64,000 nt of DNA from Pogostemon cablin (GCA_023678885.1 CM042979.1:19645513-19709512), one strand, 5' to 3'. Shown: positions 24,319 to 36,555, counted from the first letter of the stretch. A program made the numbers and translations. The notes: generated from the sequence alone by a model not told the origin.

Positions 24319-24831
24319 TGTAAATAATAATTTATTTATTATTTTATTTTCCACATAAGAAGTGTGGATAAGAGAGAAGGTGAGGGAGTTAATAATACGT
24401 TTTATATAACTCCCATCTTTTGGGAATAAATGGACTGCATGGCAGTTGTCCAAAAGTGAAGAGAGCGTATTCAGAATACGTAGAACGCAGAAGCAGAACG
24501 CGTACGACTGAAGCGTTCATGCGCAAGACAGAAGCAGAACGCGTACGTGAAGCGCTCATACGTTTGTGTTACAGAATGCGAAACACAGAACGTGAAAGCG
24601 TATCTCTCTCTCCGATTTTCTTTTTCCATTTCACTACAGATTATCATATTCCACACAATAATACAACATCGTGGAAATTAATTCACAACCCCGTGTTGTG
24701 AGATTTGATCCAGAGATCACGGTTTACACGTGAGTACCAACATGTTCGTGTTTCTTCCGCTGCAACACAATCCTACGGTGAGAGGTAAGAGATTCCTCTC
24801 TATGCTTGTTGAGGGATGTGTGTTTCCAACA
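24319..24831 (+). repeat. 5' LTR of copia 2
   Basis: Runs from TGTAAATAATAA to TTTCCAACA, 513 bp. It contains a 19-bp direct repeat (24488-24506 and 24529-24547, spacing 41 bp), a possible enhancer-type repeat of the LTR promoter. A 93-codon open frame occurs identically placed in both LTRs and is not called a gene. Confidence 0.92.
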
Positions 24832-24832
24832 T

Positions 24833-24844
24833 TGGTATCAGAGC
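24833..24844 (+). other. Primer binding site, tRNA-Met type (copia 2)
   Basis: TGGTATCAGAGC lies one base after the LTR end and is identical to the standard plant copia initiator tRNA-Met site. Confidence 0.9.
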
Positions 24845-25299
24845 CAATGATTGGTACTTCGTTTTCCTTCTCTGGATTTCTTGCGTTAAAAGTTTTCTGC
24901 TTTTAATTTTTGAAACATTCTCACATTATTTTGTTTGAAGTTATATGATTGGTGAATTGTGTGACTTTGATGAGTTATTTATGTGAGTATGAGGCAGATT
25001 TACTTTGTTTCCGGTGGGAATATGTGTATATGACTTGTGAATCACCATGAATGGTTGTGGGTGTGATTTTTCGTTATTTTTTTGAGCAAGCAAAAGCATG
25101 TTTTGATTATACCACTGGATAGGGCTCGTCGAGAGGAGTTCGTCAGTATTTTTTTTGCATTTTTTGGCCTTGTAAAACTCAAGTTATGAATTTTTGAAGT
25201 TTTTTCGAAATTGGGGCTAAACTGCAAAAGTTCAGAAACTTCAGGGGTTGATTTTTTAAAATTCGATAAAGTTTAGGGACTTGATCGTAATTTCAAAAA

Positions 25300-25740
25300 A
25301 CCTGAAGGCGGATCGGGTCAATCAGATGGATCCGGGTCAGACCCAGCAGAACTGGGTCGGACCAGTAGGTCAACCCGTGACCGGATCTACCGGAAAACAC
25401 GGCGGCAGGCGGAGGCGCGTGGCTTTCACACTCCGGGAACCGGCAGTGGCGCGTGTCTCCCACGTGCCGGTAATCGGCAGTGGCACGTGTACTACATGCG
25501 CCGTCTCCGGTGGCGGCGCGTGTGCTACACACGCCAGAACTCAGATTGCTTCCAGCCGAGCGTGTGCGGCGCGTGTGGGCGCGTGACAGCCAGTGGCGGC
25601 CGCTGCCGGTGCGTGGGAGCGCGTGCTGACGCGTGGATGTGTTCTGCCGGCGCGTTGGGGCACGTGCGGGCGTGTGCAATCGTTTCCAGCCACTGTTTGA
25701 TGTTTCCGACGTGTTTTCGATGCATTGAGTCCGATGGTGA
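25300..25740 (+). repeat. GC-rich degenerate repeat in the copia 2 leader
   Basis: A sharply GC-rich block in AT-rich DNA. Units such as GGCAGTGGC(G/A)CGTGT and GGCGCGTG recur irregularly. Overlapping open frames on both strands follow from the composition and show no domain. Its place, between primer site and gag, is the same as that of the GC-rich block of copia 1. Confidence 0.6.
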
Positions 25741-26107
25741 TGTTTTCGAGAATGTTTGACATCATCTTTAGTGTGTATATGTGTTGTTGCTTCATTTAAT
25801 GACATATTTATTGTATACAAACCTACGGGGTGGCTTTTTGGTTGCAAATTTCGAGGAATATGCACCTTAATGTGTCATTTAATTCTATATTTATGGGATT
25901 TTGGTGATGTTTGAATTGTTCAAACTCCTGTAGCCTATGAAAGTGGGAGCCAAAATGAGTTGGACTGATTCACTTGTGAATATTGTGAATATACCTATTG
26001 CATCTTGGAAAGTTATTTCCATATGCATTAAATAGAGAGGAAATTCATGTGATATAGTTTGACTAACACTGGTATGTTTGTTTTTGGTTGCTCATTTTCT
26101 CAGAGGC

Positions 26108-26640
26108 ATGTCAGGAGCGGGAACAATTTCAGAGGAAGACATTAGCACTAAAAATGAAATCCTCCCTGAATTCTTGAATTATAAAATGAAGCCTACACAC
26201 AACACAAGGGACCACGCAATTGATTTGATCGAACTATACAACCGATTGTTGCCTTTGATTTATAGCAATGCGATTCCACGTGATAAGTATTTCGAAGTTT
26301 CCTGTCCTGAGACCTGGGCGAACACTTTGCCTCTTTACATACAAAAGGATTTTTGGGTTCAGTGGGAGACTTATGAAGTGAAGCCTAATGGTCGACAAAT
26401 TATGGAAGATTTGGTTGATGTTTCTGTAGCAAGAGATAGGACACAGGCACTAAGATCAGCCTGCTTAAGGATGGGAAAGATTCGACGTTCTGATTCTTTG
26501 AGACTAAGTGGTCGAGAGAAGCGTTAGATAAAGAATCCTCATATGGATCCTTTGGGGAAAGCTATCTATAGTGTGAGGACTAAGAAATTTGATTATGAGC
26601 ATCGATGGAAATCTAGTAATGATAAATTAGGGAGATTAAT
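26108..26640 (+). pseudogene. Unrecognised extra coding segment upstream of copia 2 gag
   Basis: From MSGAGTISEEDIS a frame is open to a TAG at 26525. Similar protein-like text continues after the stop (KNPHMDPLGKAIY, KKFDYEHRWKSS) to about 26640, so it looks like a longer reading frame broken by a nonsense change. The composition is protein-like, with a WANTLPLYI/WVQWETYE centre and a basic RMGKIRRSDSLRLSGREKR tail. I do not recognise it as gag, pol, env or a known plant protein. It could be a captured host or other sequence, or an additional ORF of this copia lineage. Confidence 0.45.
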
Positions 26641-26999
26641 CCATAGATTTCCTTAATTCTTTTCCACTGTATTTCTAATTGAAAACTCAGGGAGTTCATT
26701 AGAATTTTATGTTCATGACTTGTCTGACTTGGTATTTTTGCTATTGTGGATGGTTGTTTAAGTTCTGTTTATAAGTGGCTGTTCAATGTTATTGTTGATT
26801 ACTTGAACAATGTGTTTTATGTTTTGAAGCAAGAATCTAGTATTGTGACACTTGATGAGATTGATGATTAGTAGTCTCCGAGCTATTTTTCGAGATCAAG
26901 TCTTGTGTTATTTATTGAGATGTTTGTGTTTGGCTTAACGTAAAACTTAATAAAACATAAATAACATACTGAATCACTATAATCTCTAACAAAGAAATG

Positions 27000-27860
27000 A
27001 ACATCAAAATCTATTGTCATTGAGTTGCACAAAGGTGAGAAACTCAATAGTGACAATTATGACACAGACGTCATAGAATTTGGTACATATTGTATGAACA
27101 AGATGCATTAGATGCTATAAACCAAGTGATGGCTTATCCAGGCGTGGGTATTGGAAACCAAAAGAGGTGTGACCAAGGAGCATACCAGGCATGGAAAGGG
27201 AAAATTCCATTTGCACGAGGTATTCTTGTAAGCTCAGTAATCGATGCGATGATTCATGAATCCCACTGCACATGATATCTGGTTGTATCTACGTGAGAAG
27301 TATGGAGGTACATCGATTACAAGGCTTATGCAGTTGACTATTAAGTTCGACACTTATAAAAAGAAACCTGATCATAACATTAGACAACATCTCAGGGAGA
27401 TGTCTAATATGATAATCGAACTTAAGACTACCGGTCATATGCTCTCTAAGGATCAGTAAGTCCAAGCCTTAATACGATCTTTATCTGATCATAAGGAACA
27501 TCTTAAAGTCAACTTGACACATAAGGAAAGCATTAAAACTTTCAATGATGTTTCTCGTCATGTTGAGCTGGAAGATGAGAGGCTCTGAGCCTCAAAGCCT
27601 TATTCTGGGGCCTTCTATACCAGTTTTACTTCTAAAGGAGCTTCATGCTTCAAAAGGAAAAGGAATTGGAAGAAGAGAAAGAAGGGAAGACGATCTGATG
27701 GTGATGGTGGTAAGCCTGACGATAATCCAACTACAAAATTGATGAACAGAAAAAGGAAACAAGCGTGATAAAAAGAATAAGAAAGATAAAAGCATGATGC
27801 CATTTTACAATTAAAGTAAGTTTGGTCATTATGCTCGTGAATGCCCTAATCCCGGGAGGG
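27000..27860 (+). pseudogene. Copia 2 gag remnant
   Basis: UBN2-type gag text is visible in shifting frames: QDALDAINQVM (27096-), MNPTAHDIWLYLREKYGG (27256-), KKPDHNIRQHLREMSNMIIEL and LIRSLSDHKEHLKVNLTH. A broken zinc-knuckle trace (KFGHYARECPNP, 27820-27852) follows; its first cysteines are lost and a stop precedes it. Frameshifts near 27265 and a stop at 27457 disable it. Confidence 0.8.
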
Positions 27861-30700
27861 AAAAGGTGGATTCATCTTATTCTATTTTATGTGAAATTAA
27901 TATCTTGAGTACTGTCTTTCTGTCTGATTCTTATCCTTTGAGGATTATAGACTCGGGAGCAACGGACCTTGTGACGAGAGACAGAGGAGCTTTTGTAGAT
28001 TTTCGCCATGTTCCGAAGGGGACTAGGTAGAAATATGTAGGAAACAATGCATGAGTCAAAGTCAAAGGACTTTGGACTTGGAAATTGGTCCTTAACGATG
28101 GTCCGAAATTTATCCTACATGATGTTCTATATGCTCAGGAGATCACACGAAATTTGATTTCTGTTTCAGTTATACGTAATTTGGGTTATGATGTACTGTT
28201 CACTAAAAACTGTGGTAATTAGCGTTAATGATACTTGTCGTGCATCTGGACATATAACTGATGGCTTTAAGGTTTTTATATTGTAAAGAATGATGTTTAG
28301 TAGTTATGATGATCATTCATATTCGCTAAACACTTGTTCTTCTAGCAATGCAAATGTGAATGATGTTTGGCATGCTAGATTAAGTCATGTTGAGCAAGAT
28401 GGATGATAGACTTGTGGAAGGATTGTTGAATATTTCTTCTAAGGTCGAATTATCCAAATGCGAACATTATCTTGCTGGCAAAATGACTAGAAAATCTTTT
28501 GGTAAAGCCATTGTGTCTTAATCTCCATTAGTAGTAATCCATTCTGATATATGTGGTTCTGTAAATGTGAGAGCACGACATGGAGCTCACTATTTCATTA
28601 CGTTCATTGATGATTATTCAGTCTATACGATATCTTACGTGTCTGAAGCATTGGATTGTTTTAGACGATACTTGAGTGAAGTAGAAGACATGAATATCTA
28701 CCAGAACAATTCAAGGAATTTTGTAATGAAAAGGATATAATCCGACAATCAACTTTTCCTTATACACCTCAACAAAATGGTGTTACTGGAAGAAGGAATA
28801 GGATTTTGTTGGAGATGGTTAGATCCATGATGGCACAAGCTAATCTAACGAGATGCGTTGATGTGCTTAATCGCGTGCCTTCAAAGTCAGTTGCTTCGAC
28901 TCTATATGAATTTTGGACGGGTAGAAACCTGACTCGAGTAACCTTAGAGCTTGGGGATCAGCAGCTTAGTACATGATTCATTGAGTCAGTATGAAAAGTT
29001 GAGTCCTAGAGGTAAACATTCTAAGGGTTACGTGTTCATAGGGGATGAGGATGAGAACTTAATTGAGACAGAATCGCGTAATGCTCATTTTCTGGAAACT
29101 AAATTTCCTAGTAGAAAGGGCATCAGGGATGCCAGATCTATTTTCGAGATGGTAGAAAACCAATACCTACAAGATCCAAGTGGGAGTAATAAGCTAATGA
29201 TGTGGATCTTGATAGTTGATGGTGTGGATCTTGATAGATATTTGCCGATTGAGAATCAGGTGATTCTCAATGAGAGAATTTTGTCTACAGAAGACCATCA
29301 TAAGTTATCTCATCTCGAAAAGTTCTAGGAAATATGTGCACAAAAGGCATTATGACATTGAAGGACATGCCTTATTGGTTTTACCAGAAAGTTGAGATGT
29401 TTTTCCTGATGATGAGGAAGAGCCCAGAAACGTTAAAGAAGCTTTAACTTGTTTGAAAAAGAAGAAATGGATGAAAGGGGAGATGGAGTCTATGAAGCCA
29501 AATCAAGTCTGGGGACTTGTAGATCTTCCATAGGGACGAAAGGAAATTGAGAATAAATGGATTTTCAAAATCAAAAGAAATGTTGATGGCTCAATAGAGA
29601 GGTAGAAAGCTCGCTTGGTGGCAAAAAGGTTATACTTAACAAGGGTATAGACTACGTAGAAACCTTTTCACCTGTAGTGAGGTTTGCCTTGATTCATCTA
29701 CTGTTGGCTATAGTGGCTAGTATGGAATTAGAATTACACCAACATGGATGTTAAAGACCACATTTCTCAATGGAGAATTAGAAGAAGAGATCTACATGTA
29801 ACAGCCTGTAGGATTTATTCTTTGAGGTCGAGAGGATAAAATTTGTAGATTATAGAAGTTATTCTATAGACTCAAACAATCCTCCAGACAGTGGTATTTG
29901 AGATTTCACACTACGATCATCTCATAAGACCACTGTGTTTACGTTAAATGATCCAACAGTTGTTTTGTGATTCTATCCTTGTATGTGGATGACATATTTC
30001 TAGCTTGAAATAGAAAAGAGTATCTTGAAACCATTAAAAGGTGGTTATCTTCAAAATTCGAAATGAAAGATATGGGTGAAGCAGAGTACATAATTGGTGT
30101 GAAGATCCATAGGGATCGTTCAAAGAAGTTATTGAGTTTGTCTTAAAAGACTTACATCAAGAACTTTTATAACGATTCAAGATGGACACCTGCAAACCTA
30201 ATGATACTCCTATTGTGAAAGACGAATCATTGAGTCAGCAAATGTATCCCAAGGCTCTAGATGAGAAGAATAAAATGGCCAGAGTACCATATGCCAATGT
30301 GATTGACTGCAGATTATTCTTTCTGTTATCACTGAATGGGTATACAGACGTTGACTGGAGTGGTGATTTAGATAAACGTAAATCAACTCTCGGTTATATC
30401 TTCTTGCTCAATGATGGAGCAATCTCATGGTGTAACAAGAAACAGACTTCATCTGCAGTTCAAGAGACTATTTGGCTGAGAAGATTCATGAAATATTTTG
30501 AGGTCTCAAACACTCCAGTGGGAGTTGTTTTAATTAATTGTGATAATCAGGCGGTTATTGCTTACACAAAAGACCCCAAATATCATGAAGAGACTAAACA
30601 CATTGACATGAAGTTTAATTTTATTAGAGATATTATAGATAAGAAGAAAGTGATTCTTACTTACATTTCTACTCGTTTGATGTTAGGTTCCTTTTACTAA
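27861..30700 (+). pseudogene. Copia 2 pol remnant: protease, integrase, RT, RNase H
   Basis: Protease motif DSGATDLV is at 27950. Integrase text is VVIHSDICGSVNVRARHGAHYFITFIDDYS (28538-28620) and QQNGVTGRRNRILLEMVRSMM (about 28770-28830). RT text is KWIFKIKRNVDGSIER (29556-29605) with the catalytic YVDD at 29982-29993. RNase H is the best part, open at 30182-30700, with TDVDWSGDLDKRKST and DNQAVIAYTKDPKYHEETKHIDMKFNFIRD. A stretch between the RT end and RNase H is missing (the usual GSLMY...RPDI block), and stops occur throughout. Confidence 0.85.
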
Positions 30701-31733
30701 ACCAATTCCTAGAGATGTATACATAGTACATGTAAGGGATTGGGTTTGCAAAGGATTTAAAACGATGAATTGAATATGTTTATGTATGTTAATGGAATAG
30801 TTAATGGTTTAACTATATACATGTTTTATATAATATATGTGATGTTTCATATATAATAGTATGTCGGCAAGTTATGATTGGCTCTCTCATACGAGCAATC
30901 GCCTCTGGCTCAGTGGGAGCGCAGAGATGAGATTACGATAGTTAATGTAATCGGGACAGATTTCACCACGAATCTAATCCAACTTGTTATAAAGCTAAAT
31001 CGACGGAGATCCTATACGTTGGAAGGAGGATATCCGGGTTAAGTGTATGGGACACACTTGAACTTTGATTTACACGATGTCTAAATTAAATGAAATACGA
31101 CATACGCTTTCTTGGAAAGAAGTTAAAGACATTGTGACATGTGTTTTAGAAAAACGACATGTGCTAAGTTGACCTCAAAAGGATTGAGAAAATAATCCCT
31201 ATTTTCTTAAAGGTATGATTCCTTATCTATTGGTTACCTTTATGACTTTCTACTATATTCTAAGTCTTCACTTTGGTGTTGCTACTTTAGCATGCTACCA
31301 AAAGAGCTATGGTTAATAACGGCGATGCGGTACATGTCTAGGAAAGCAGCTATAGTGGGAGACTGTAGATACTTAGTGAGATGGGAAGAACGTCTTAATT
31401 TAACATATACTATTGTGATTCATTGACTAGTCAATCAAGCAGTGTCTTGATTATGAATACATAGTAATTTTACAAAAGGGTTGAATATGCTCTGACAAAT
31501 TCAGGGATTGAAAAGAGATATGTCAATTTATGTTAAATGTTCAAGAGTTCTGGGGTATAGCGAGCTTGTTGAGTTTCATTGATAAACTGGTTGAGTTGCT
31601 ATATATCTCTAACAAGTGTATAGCGATTAAAACTCATATCTCGTGGGTCACACGATGTATTAATTTGTGCGAGAATATGATTTATGAAGTAATAGAGTCA
31701 GGCGGCTTTTTGACTTCATATATGAGTGGGAGA

Positions 31734-32246
31734 TGTAAATAATAATTTATTTATTATTTTATTTTCCACATAAGAAGTGTGGATAAGAGAGAAGGTGAGG
31801 GAGTTAATAATACGTTTTATATAACTCCCATCTTTTGGGAATAAATGGACTGCATGGCAGTTGTCCAAATGTGAAGAGAGCGTATTCAGAATACGTAGAA
31901 CGCAGAAGCAGAACGCGTACGACTGAAGCGTTCATGCGCAAGACAGAAGCAGAACGCGTACGTGAAGCGCTCATACGTTTGTGTTACAGAACGCGAAACA
32001 CAGAACGTGAAAGCGTATCTCTCTCTCCGATTTTCTTTTTCCATTTCACTACAGATTATCATATTCCACACAATAATACAACATCGTGGAAATTAATTCA
32101 CAACCCCGTGTTGTGAGATTTGATCCAGAGATCACGGTTTACACGTGAGTACCAACAGGTTCGTGTTTCTTCCGCTGCAACACAATCCTACGGTGAGAGG
32201 TAAGAGATTCCTCTCTATGCTTGTTGAGGGATGTGTGTTTCCAACA
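31734..32246 (+). repeat. 3' LTR of copia 2
   Basis: The 513-bp copy begins right after the purine tract at 31723-31733. It differs from the 5' LTR at three positions: one in the GTCCAAA segment, one in CAGAA(T/C)GCG and one in CAACA(T/G)G. Confidence 0.92.
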
Positions 32247-33393
32247 AATTGAATAATTAAAATCGTTAACCTAAAATCTAAAGCAACTCGAAAGTAATGA
32301 AACAGAGACAAATCATGGATTTCATATCCTTAACTCTTAAAGAGTTGCAGCACACACAAAATTAATCAAATAGGAGAAGAACTTTTAGTATGACAGAAAG
32401 AAAATGACAGGTGAATGAAGATTGATTAAATATAGTAAAATTGAAAACCTAGGTGGGATCGGTATAATCCCGTTGGTTATGCAGGGCAATTGATGCACAC
32501 AGAATTAAAAACACAAACGATAAAAATTGAAAGCTTCATACCTAATTGACTCGACGTAAACAATACTTGAGGCTTCCTTCTAAATAAACCTCTTCATATT
32601 CCTGGGTTTCCTTCCTCGAATCTGTCTAGGCTTCTTCAAATTCTATTCGCAATAGAATTCCGAAATTTTTCCCTCTCAGATAACCTGCAGATTCAAGGTT
32701 TTTCTTCTTCGTATTTGTTTCACATTTTGGCAAAATTTTATTTACCCGCTCAATAACCCGCTCTTTTTCTCATCACAGAATGCTCCCTCTTTTGTGTGTA
32801 TCTGTGTATGTATTCAACCTCTCTGGTTTGTATTTATTTCATATCTCTTACTTTGATTAAATTATTTTTATTTTTTTATGGTAATTAGGATTAAGATGTA
32901 TAATTTGTTAGAATAAACCATTCTCACCACCTATGGACGCCACTTAATAGTGATAATCGTGGTGAGTTTTATTTATCATATCATATTTTATAAGTAATTA
33001 ATTAATAAATACTCCACTTATTATTTTATAAGTAATTAATTAATTAATAAATACTCCACTTATTTATTATATCGTATTTTATAGGTAATTTATAACTTGA
33101 TTATTAGAATAAAGTATTTTATAAACTATTCTCACCACCTATGGACGCCACTATTTTTTATCATATCGTATTTTATAAGTAATTAATTTGAATTAATTGT
33201 GGTATGTGAATTACATATTAATCATATGTTAATTAACAGTGATAATCGTGGTAAGTTATATGTGGAGTGATAGTACTGGCACTCTCCGTAGAAGTATTTC
33301 ATAATTCAAAGCGCAATTTAATTATAGTTAGATTGGATCAATTCTATTACCAAGCATCAAATCATAATAGTATTTTGGAATTGAAAAATAATA
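32247..33393. other. CACTA-1 internal sequence with local direct repeats
   Basis: This resumes CACTA-1 after copia 2. No protein is recognised. At 32910-33260 two copies of CATTCTCACCACCTATGGAC are followed by repeated TAAGTAATTAATTAAT units and two copies of CAGTGATAATCGTGGT-like text, giving a locally duplicated AT-rich region. Confidence 0.5.
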
Positions 33394-33628
33394 CTCCCCA
33401 TCCCCTTAATATATATATCCATTTTGCCATTTTGGTCAATCTCATTACTAAGTATCAATTTTCTTCTTTAGATTGATGTGACCACTCATGGCCCCACATT
33501 CAACACTAATACAACTAACCACTATATTTTAAAATATTATTTCTCTCACATCAAAATATATTAAATTATTATACTCCTTAATCCACGTGCAAAAAGTAAA
33601 CGACTACGTTTCAAGGGGACGGAGGGAG
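33394..33628 (+). mobile_element. Stowaway-like MITE (235 bp)
   Basis: Terminal inverted repeats CTCCCCATCCCC and GGGGACGGAGGGAG are flanked by TA. This is the pattern of Tc1/Mariner-related Stowaway MITEs. Confidence 0.75.
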
Positions 33629-33811
33629 TATCTATTTATATAAGTATTTTTCAAAACACACCCAAATTAAAAAAAAAAACTCATTTTCATTTATAAATTA
33701 ATTGCGTTTTGCAACAATACTAAAAAGTGTTGTTATTTTTTTTAATAAGGATTAGTTTGTAATAAAAGTAAAGTTCATGATTATTTTTCAAATTAACTCT
33801 AAAAATTAATA

Positions 33812-34179
33812 TTCCATCCGGCCACTTAGAATGTAATCATTTGCTTTTTACGCGTAGATTAAGAAGTAATATTATTTTTATATGTGTAGTGAGTAGTTGT
33901 ATTAGAGAGAAGTGATGAGTCATATGGTGTACCTTTTTTACTAAATAAGGAATATGAATACATTTGAAATGAACGTCCAAAATGGTAAAATTGATATTCC
34001 CTCCGTCCCGATCAAACTGTACCGTTTGACTGCATAAAACTCTCACAAAATCTACAGTAAATGGTGCAATATGGATAGGACGGAGGGAGTACTTTGTAAG
34101 TGAAAACAAGAAATATGGATACTTTTAAAATACACGTCTAAAATGATAAGATTGAAACCTTATAAATGGCCAGAGGAAG
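33812..34179 (+). mobile_element. Stowaway-like MITE with a second MITE inside it
   Basis: The outer ends TTCCATCCGGCCACTT and its imperfect complement (AATGGCCAGAGGAAG) are flanked by TA. An inner element lies at 33997-34089 with its own TA sites. Confidence 0.65.
33997..34089 (+). mobile_element. Short Stowaway-like MITE (93 bp) nested in another MITE
   Basis: The ends TTCCCTCCGTCC and GGACGGAGGGAG are inverted repeats flanked by TA. The small size and clean ends mark it as a distinct, later insertion. Confidence 0.7.
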
Positions 34180-34775
34180 TACCGAAGTAGTATAATATAT
34201 AATATAATAAAATATATTATCCATCCCGAAATAATAGGTACATTTGCAATAACATATATTAGCCTAAATTAATAAAAAAAAAAGAAGCTAAAAGCTCATT
34301 TTATTGTTGTAATATACGTCATTGTGTGTTATTGTGTACAATATATATGAGAAAAGTAAAGTACTTTTTATTTATTATTGATTTTTCATTGTTAATAAAA
34401 AGTTTCAATATGATGTTAATCACCATTTAACTATTAATAGGAATTAAATATTAATCACCATATAAGCTAATTATTTTTTGAATGAGAGAATTACTCTTTA
34501 AATATTTTTGGCATTTTCTTAATTACTTTTTAGTATATGAATTTTTATTTTTATTTTAAGAGATAGAACTAATACTTTTTGAATAAAAATATTAATGGGG
34601 GTTATAAAATTCACACAATAAAACCCCTCTTAAATTAAATAAATAATTTACGATAAATAAAATCAACAAACAAAAAATGTGTGTGACTAATGTGAATTGA
34701 AAAATATGGTGAGATCTACTTATTAGTGGTCTCACTTATTTACAAGTTGTCATGTAAAGTAATTTAGACCCTCAA

Positions 34776-35045
34776 TGTAAACTATCAATTCAATGTATGA
34801 AAAATGAGTAAACTATTAATTCATGGCTTTAATTATTTTTTCTATCAATACGGGGCCTGAAATATATATAACTATCAAATCGTGACCTAAATTTAGACCC
34901 TCAATTGATAAAATAGGAAATAATATTTGATAAATTCAGGTCATATATTAATAGTTTTACATATTTCAGGTCCCGAATTGATAGAAAAAATAATTCATGC
35001 TGAAAGTTTACTCATTTTTAAGGCCTTGAATTGATAAAATTCCCA
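34776..35045. repeat. Long inverted repeat (fold-back), about 270 bp
   Basis: The left arm (34776-34905) holds ATGAGTAAACTATTAATTCA and TTTTTTCTATCAATACGGG. The right arm (34925-35045) carries their near complements in reverse order. Transcribed, it would form a long hairpin. It is probably a fold-back MITE. Confidence 0.65.
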
Positions 35046-35344
35046 TTATAACTATTTTAAACTATTATCGTTGTATGGTGTGGTTACTTGATTGTACATA
35101 GAATCGTTGTAATTTTTTGCTTTAAAAGAGAATTTTGTTAAAAATAAAGAAAATAAAAAGGCTAATAATTTACTCCAAGAATAAATTACCAACCACAAGT
35201 ACAATAACATATATGAACAATTATAGGAGAATTTTTCGCTTTAAACGAAAACGAATTACAAAGGCACAATAATTAATTATAAATTACGTACTAAGGTAAG
35301 ATAAGTCAAAGATCATAAAAAGATTAAAAGTTTTTTTTTATCAT

Positions 35345-35346
<2 letters not shown>

Positions 35347-35381
<35 letters not shown>
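35347..35381. repeat. AT dinucleotide microsatellite
   Basis: A run of TA/AT repeats about 35 bp long. Confidence 0.9.
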
Positions 35382-35383
<2 letters not shown>

Positions 35384-35479
35384 TAATATTGATAAATTTT
35401 GTATAGTTAAATGCCATTATTGAGTAATTCATTTATGACATGAAAATAATTTTATTGATCATGAATAATAATTTCGACA

Positions 35480-35761
35480 AATTCTCTTGTGAGACATCAT
35501 ATATGTAAAACGATTTGTGAGACATGTTAAAGTATGTCTATTATATAGATAAAGTATATTTAATAGTAGTTGTTAAAGTATGTTTTATAAAGTATGATAA
35601 ATAATGAATTAAAGTATGATTTTATGGTGTTATAATAAGATTCATTATTAACATACTTTAACTATAAATAAACATAATATACCTATATAATAAGTATACT
35701 TTAGTAATGGGTCGACCCGTCTCACAACTGTTTCACAAAAAACCCGTCTCACAAGAGAGTT
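35480..35761 (+). mobile_element. MITE with GTGAGAC-type terminal inverted repeats
   Basis: The ends AATTCTCTTGTGAGAC and GTCTCACAAGAGAGTTT are inverted repeats. Internal GTTAAAGTATG and CATACTTTAAC words are also arranged as inverted pairs. It has no coding capacity. Confidence 0.65.
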
Positions 35762-35786
35762 TCTCAAAAATTTCATTTCTATTAAT

Positions 35787-35789
<3 letters not shown>

Positions 35790-35822
<33 letters not shown>
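35790..35822. repeat. AT dinucleotide microsatellite
   Basis: About 33 bp of alternating A and T. Confidence 0.9.
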
Positions 35823-35827
<5 letters not shown>

Positions 35828-36555
35828 TTTAATTTTGATTTTTTTAATTATTTATGCACTGTTTATAATTAATAAAAAACAAGGTATATTTAATTAAATA
35901 AAAAGAAAAAAAAACTATGACAACTTAATTTTCAATGTTCAATACAGTTCCCTCCATTTCCATTTCCATTTCCATTTTGGCGGAATTATTTAAAAATGAA
36001 ACCAATACCCACTCTGCATTTACTTACCCATTTACATTTGCAATGTATGCATTTACTTTCCCCTTTTCATTTTCCCCTTTTACGACACAAGCAGCCTTTG
36101 ATATCTCTGCCTTTACTTTCCTTTTCAAATTGAAGTCCATTCTCTCCGTCGAGGTCACAGAAATTGAAGCTGCCTTAAACATAATTCATATTGGATTCAA
36201 TAATTGCGAAGCAAATGATGAAGAATTTCGAAGATCTTAATCGCCAATGGGCCTTACGTGCATGATCCGTGAGTGCCCAATCAAATTTTTTAAAATTATT
36301 CTTTAATTTCATTTTGATAATAGTTCTGTAACTCTGTTTTTCAATTGCAATCAAATGTTCTTTCATTTGCCAATTGCAATGGTCGTTCGGATTTCTCTAT
36401 TGTGGCTAGGGTATGTATAGTTCATTAGTTCTTTCTAGAACGATTCTTTGAAGCAGAGAGATAATAAGTGCAATTCCATAACAAAACTTTGAATTTGAAA
36501 GCTATTTAAATGTGATGATACATGTGTTGAGTTATGATTTCTTGAATATTTGCAG

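Larger units (their letters stand above)
24319..32246 (+). mobile_element. Ty1/copia element 2, young insertion with a degenerate polyprotein
   Basis: Two 513-bp LTRs (24319-24831 and 31734-32246) differ at only three positions in my comparison. They are flanked by AATTG at 24314-24318 and 32247-32251. A perfect tRNA-Met-type primer site follows the 5' LTR, and a GAGTGGGAGA polypurine tract precedes the 3' LTR. The internal region has remnants of gag, protease, integrase, RT and RNase H with many stops and deletions. The element therefore inserted recently but cannot encode its own enzymes. Confidence 0.92.

Noticed and set aside
25293..25865. Long minus-strand open frame (190 codons) and plus-strand frames
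   Set aside because: By-product of the GC-rich repeat in the copia 2 leader; Arg/His/Thr-rich without a domain.
24420..32116. Identical 93-codon frames at 24420-24701 and 31835-32116
   Set aside because: They are the two LTR copies of copia 2, not a gene pair.
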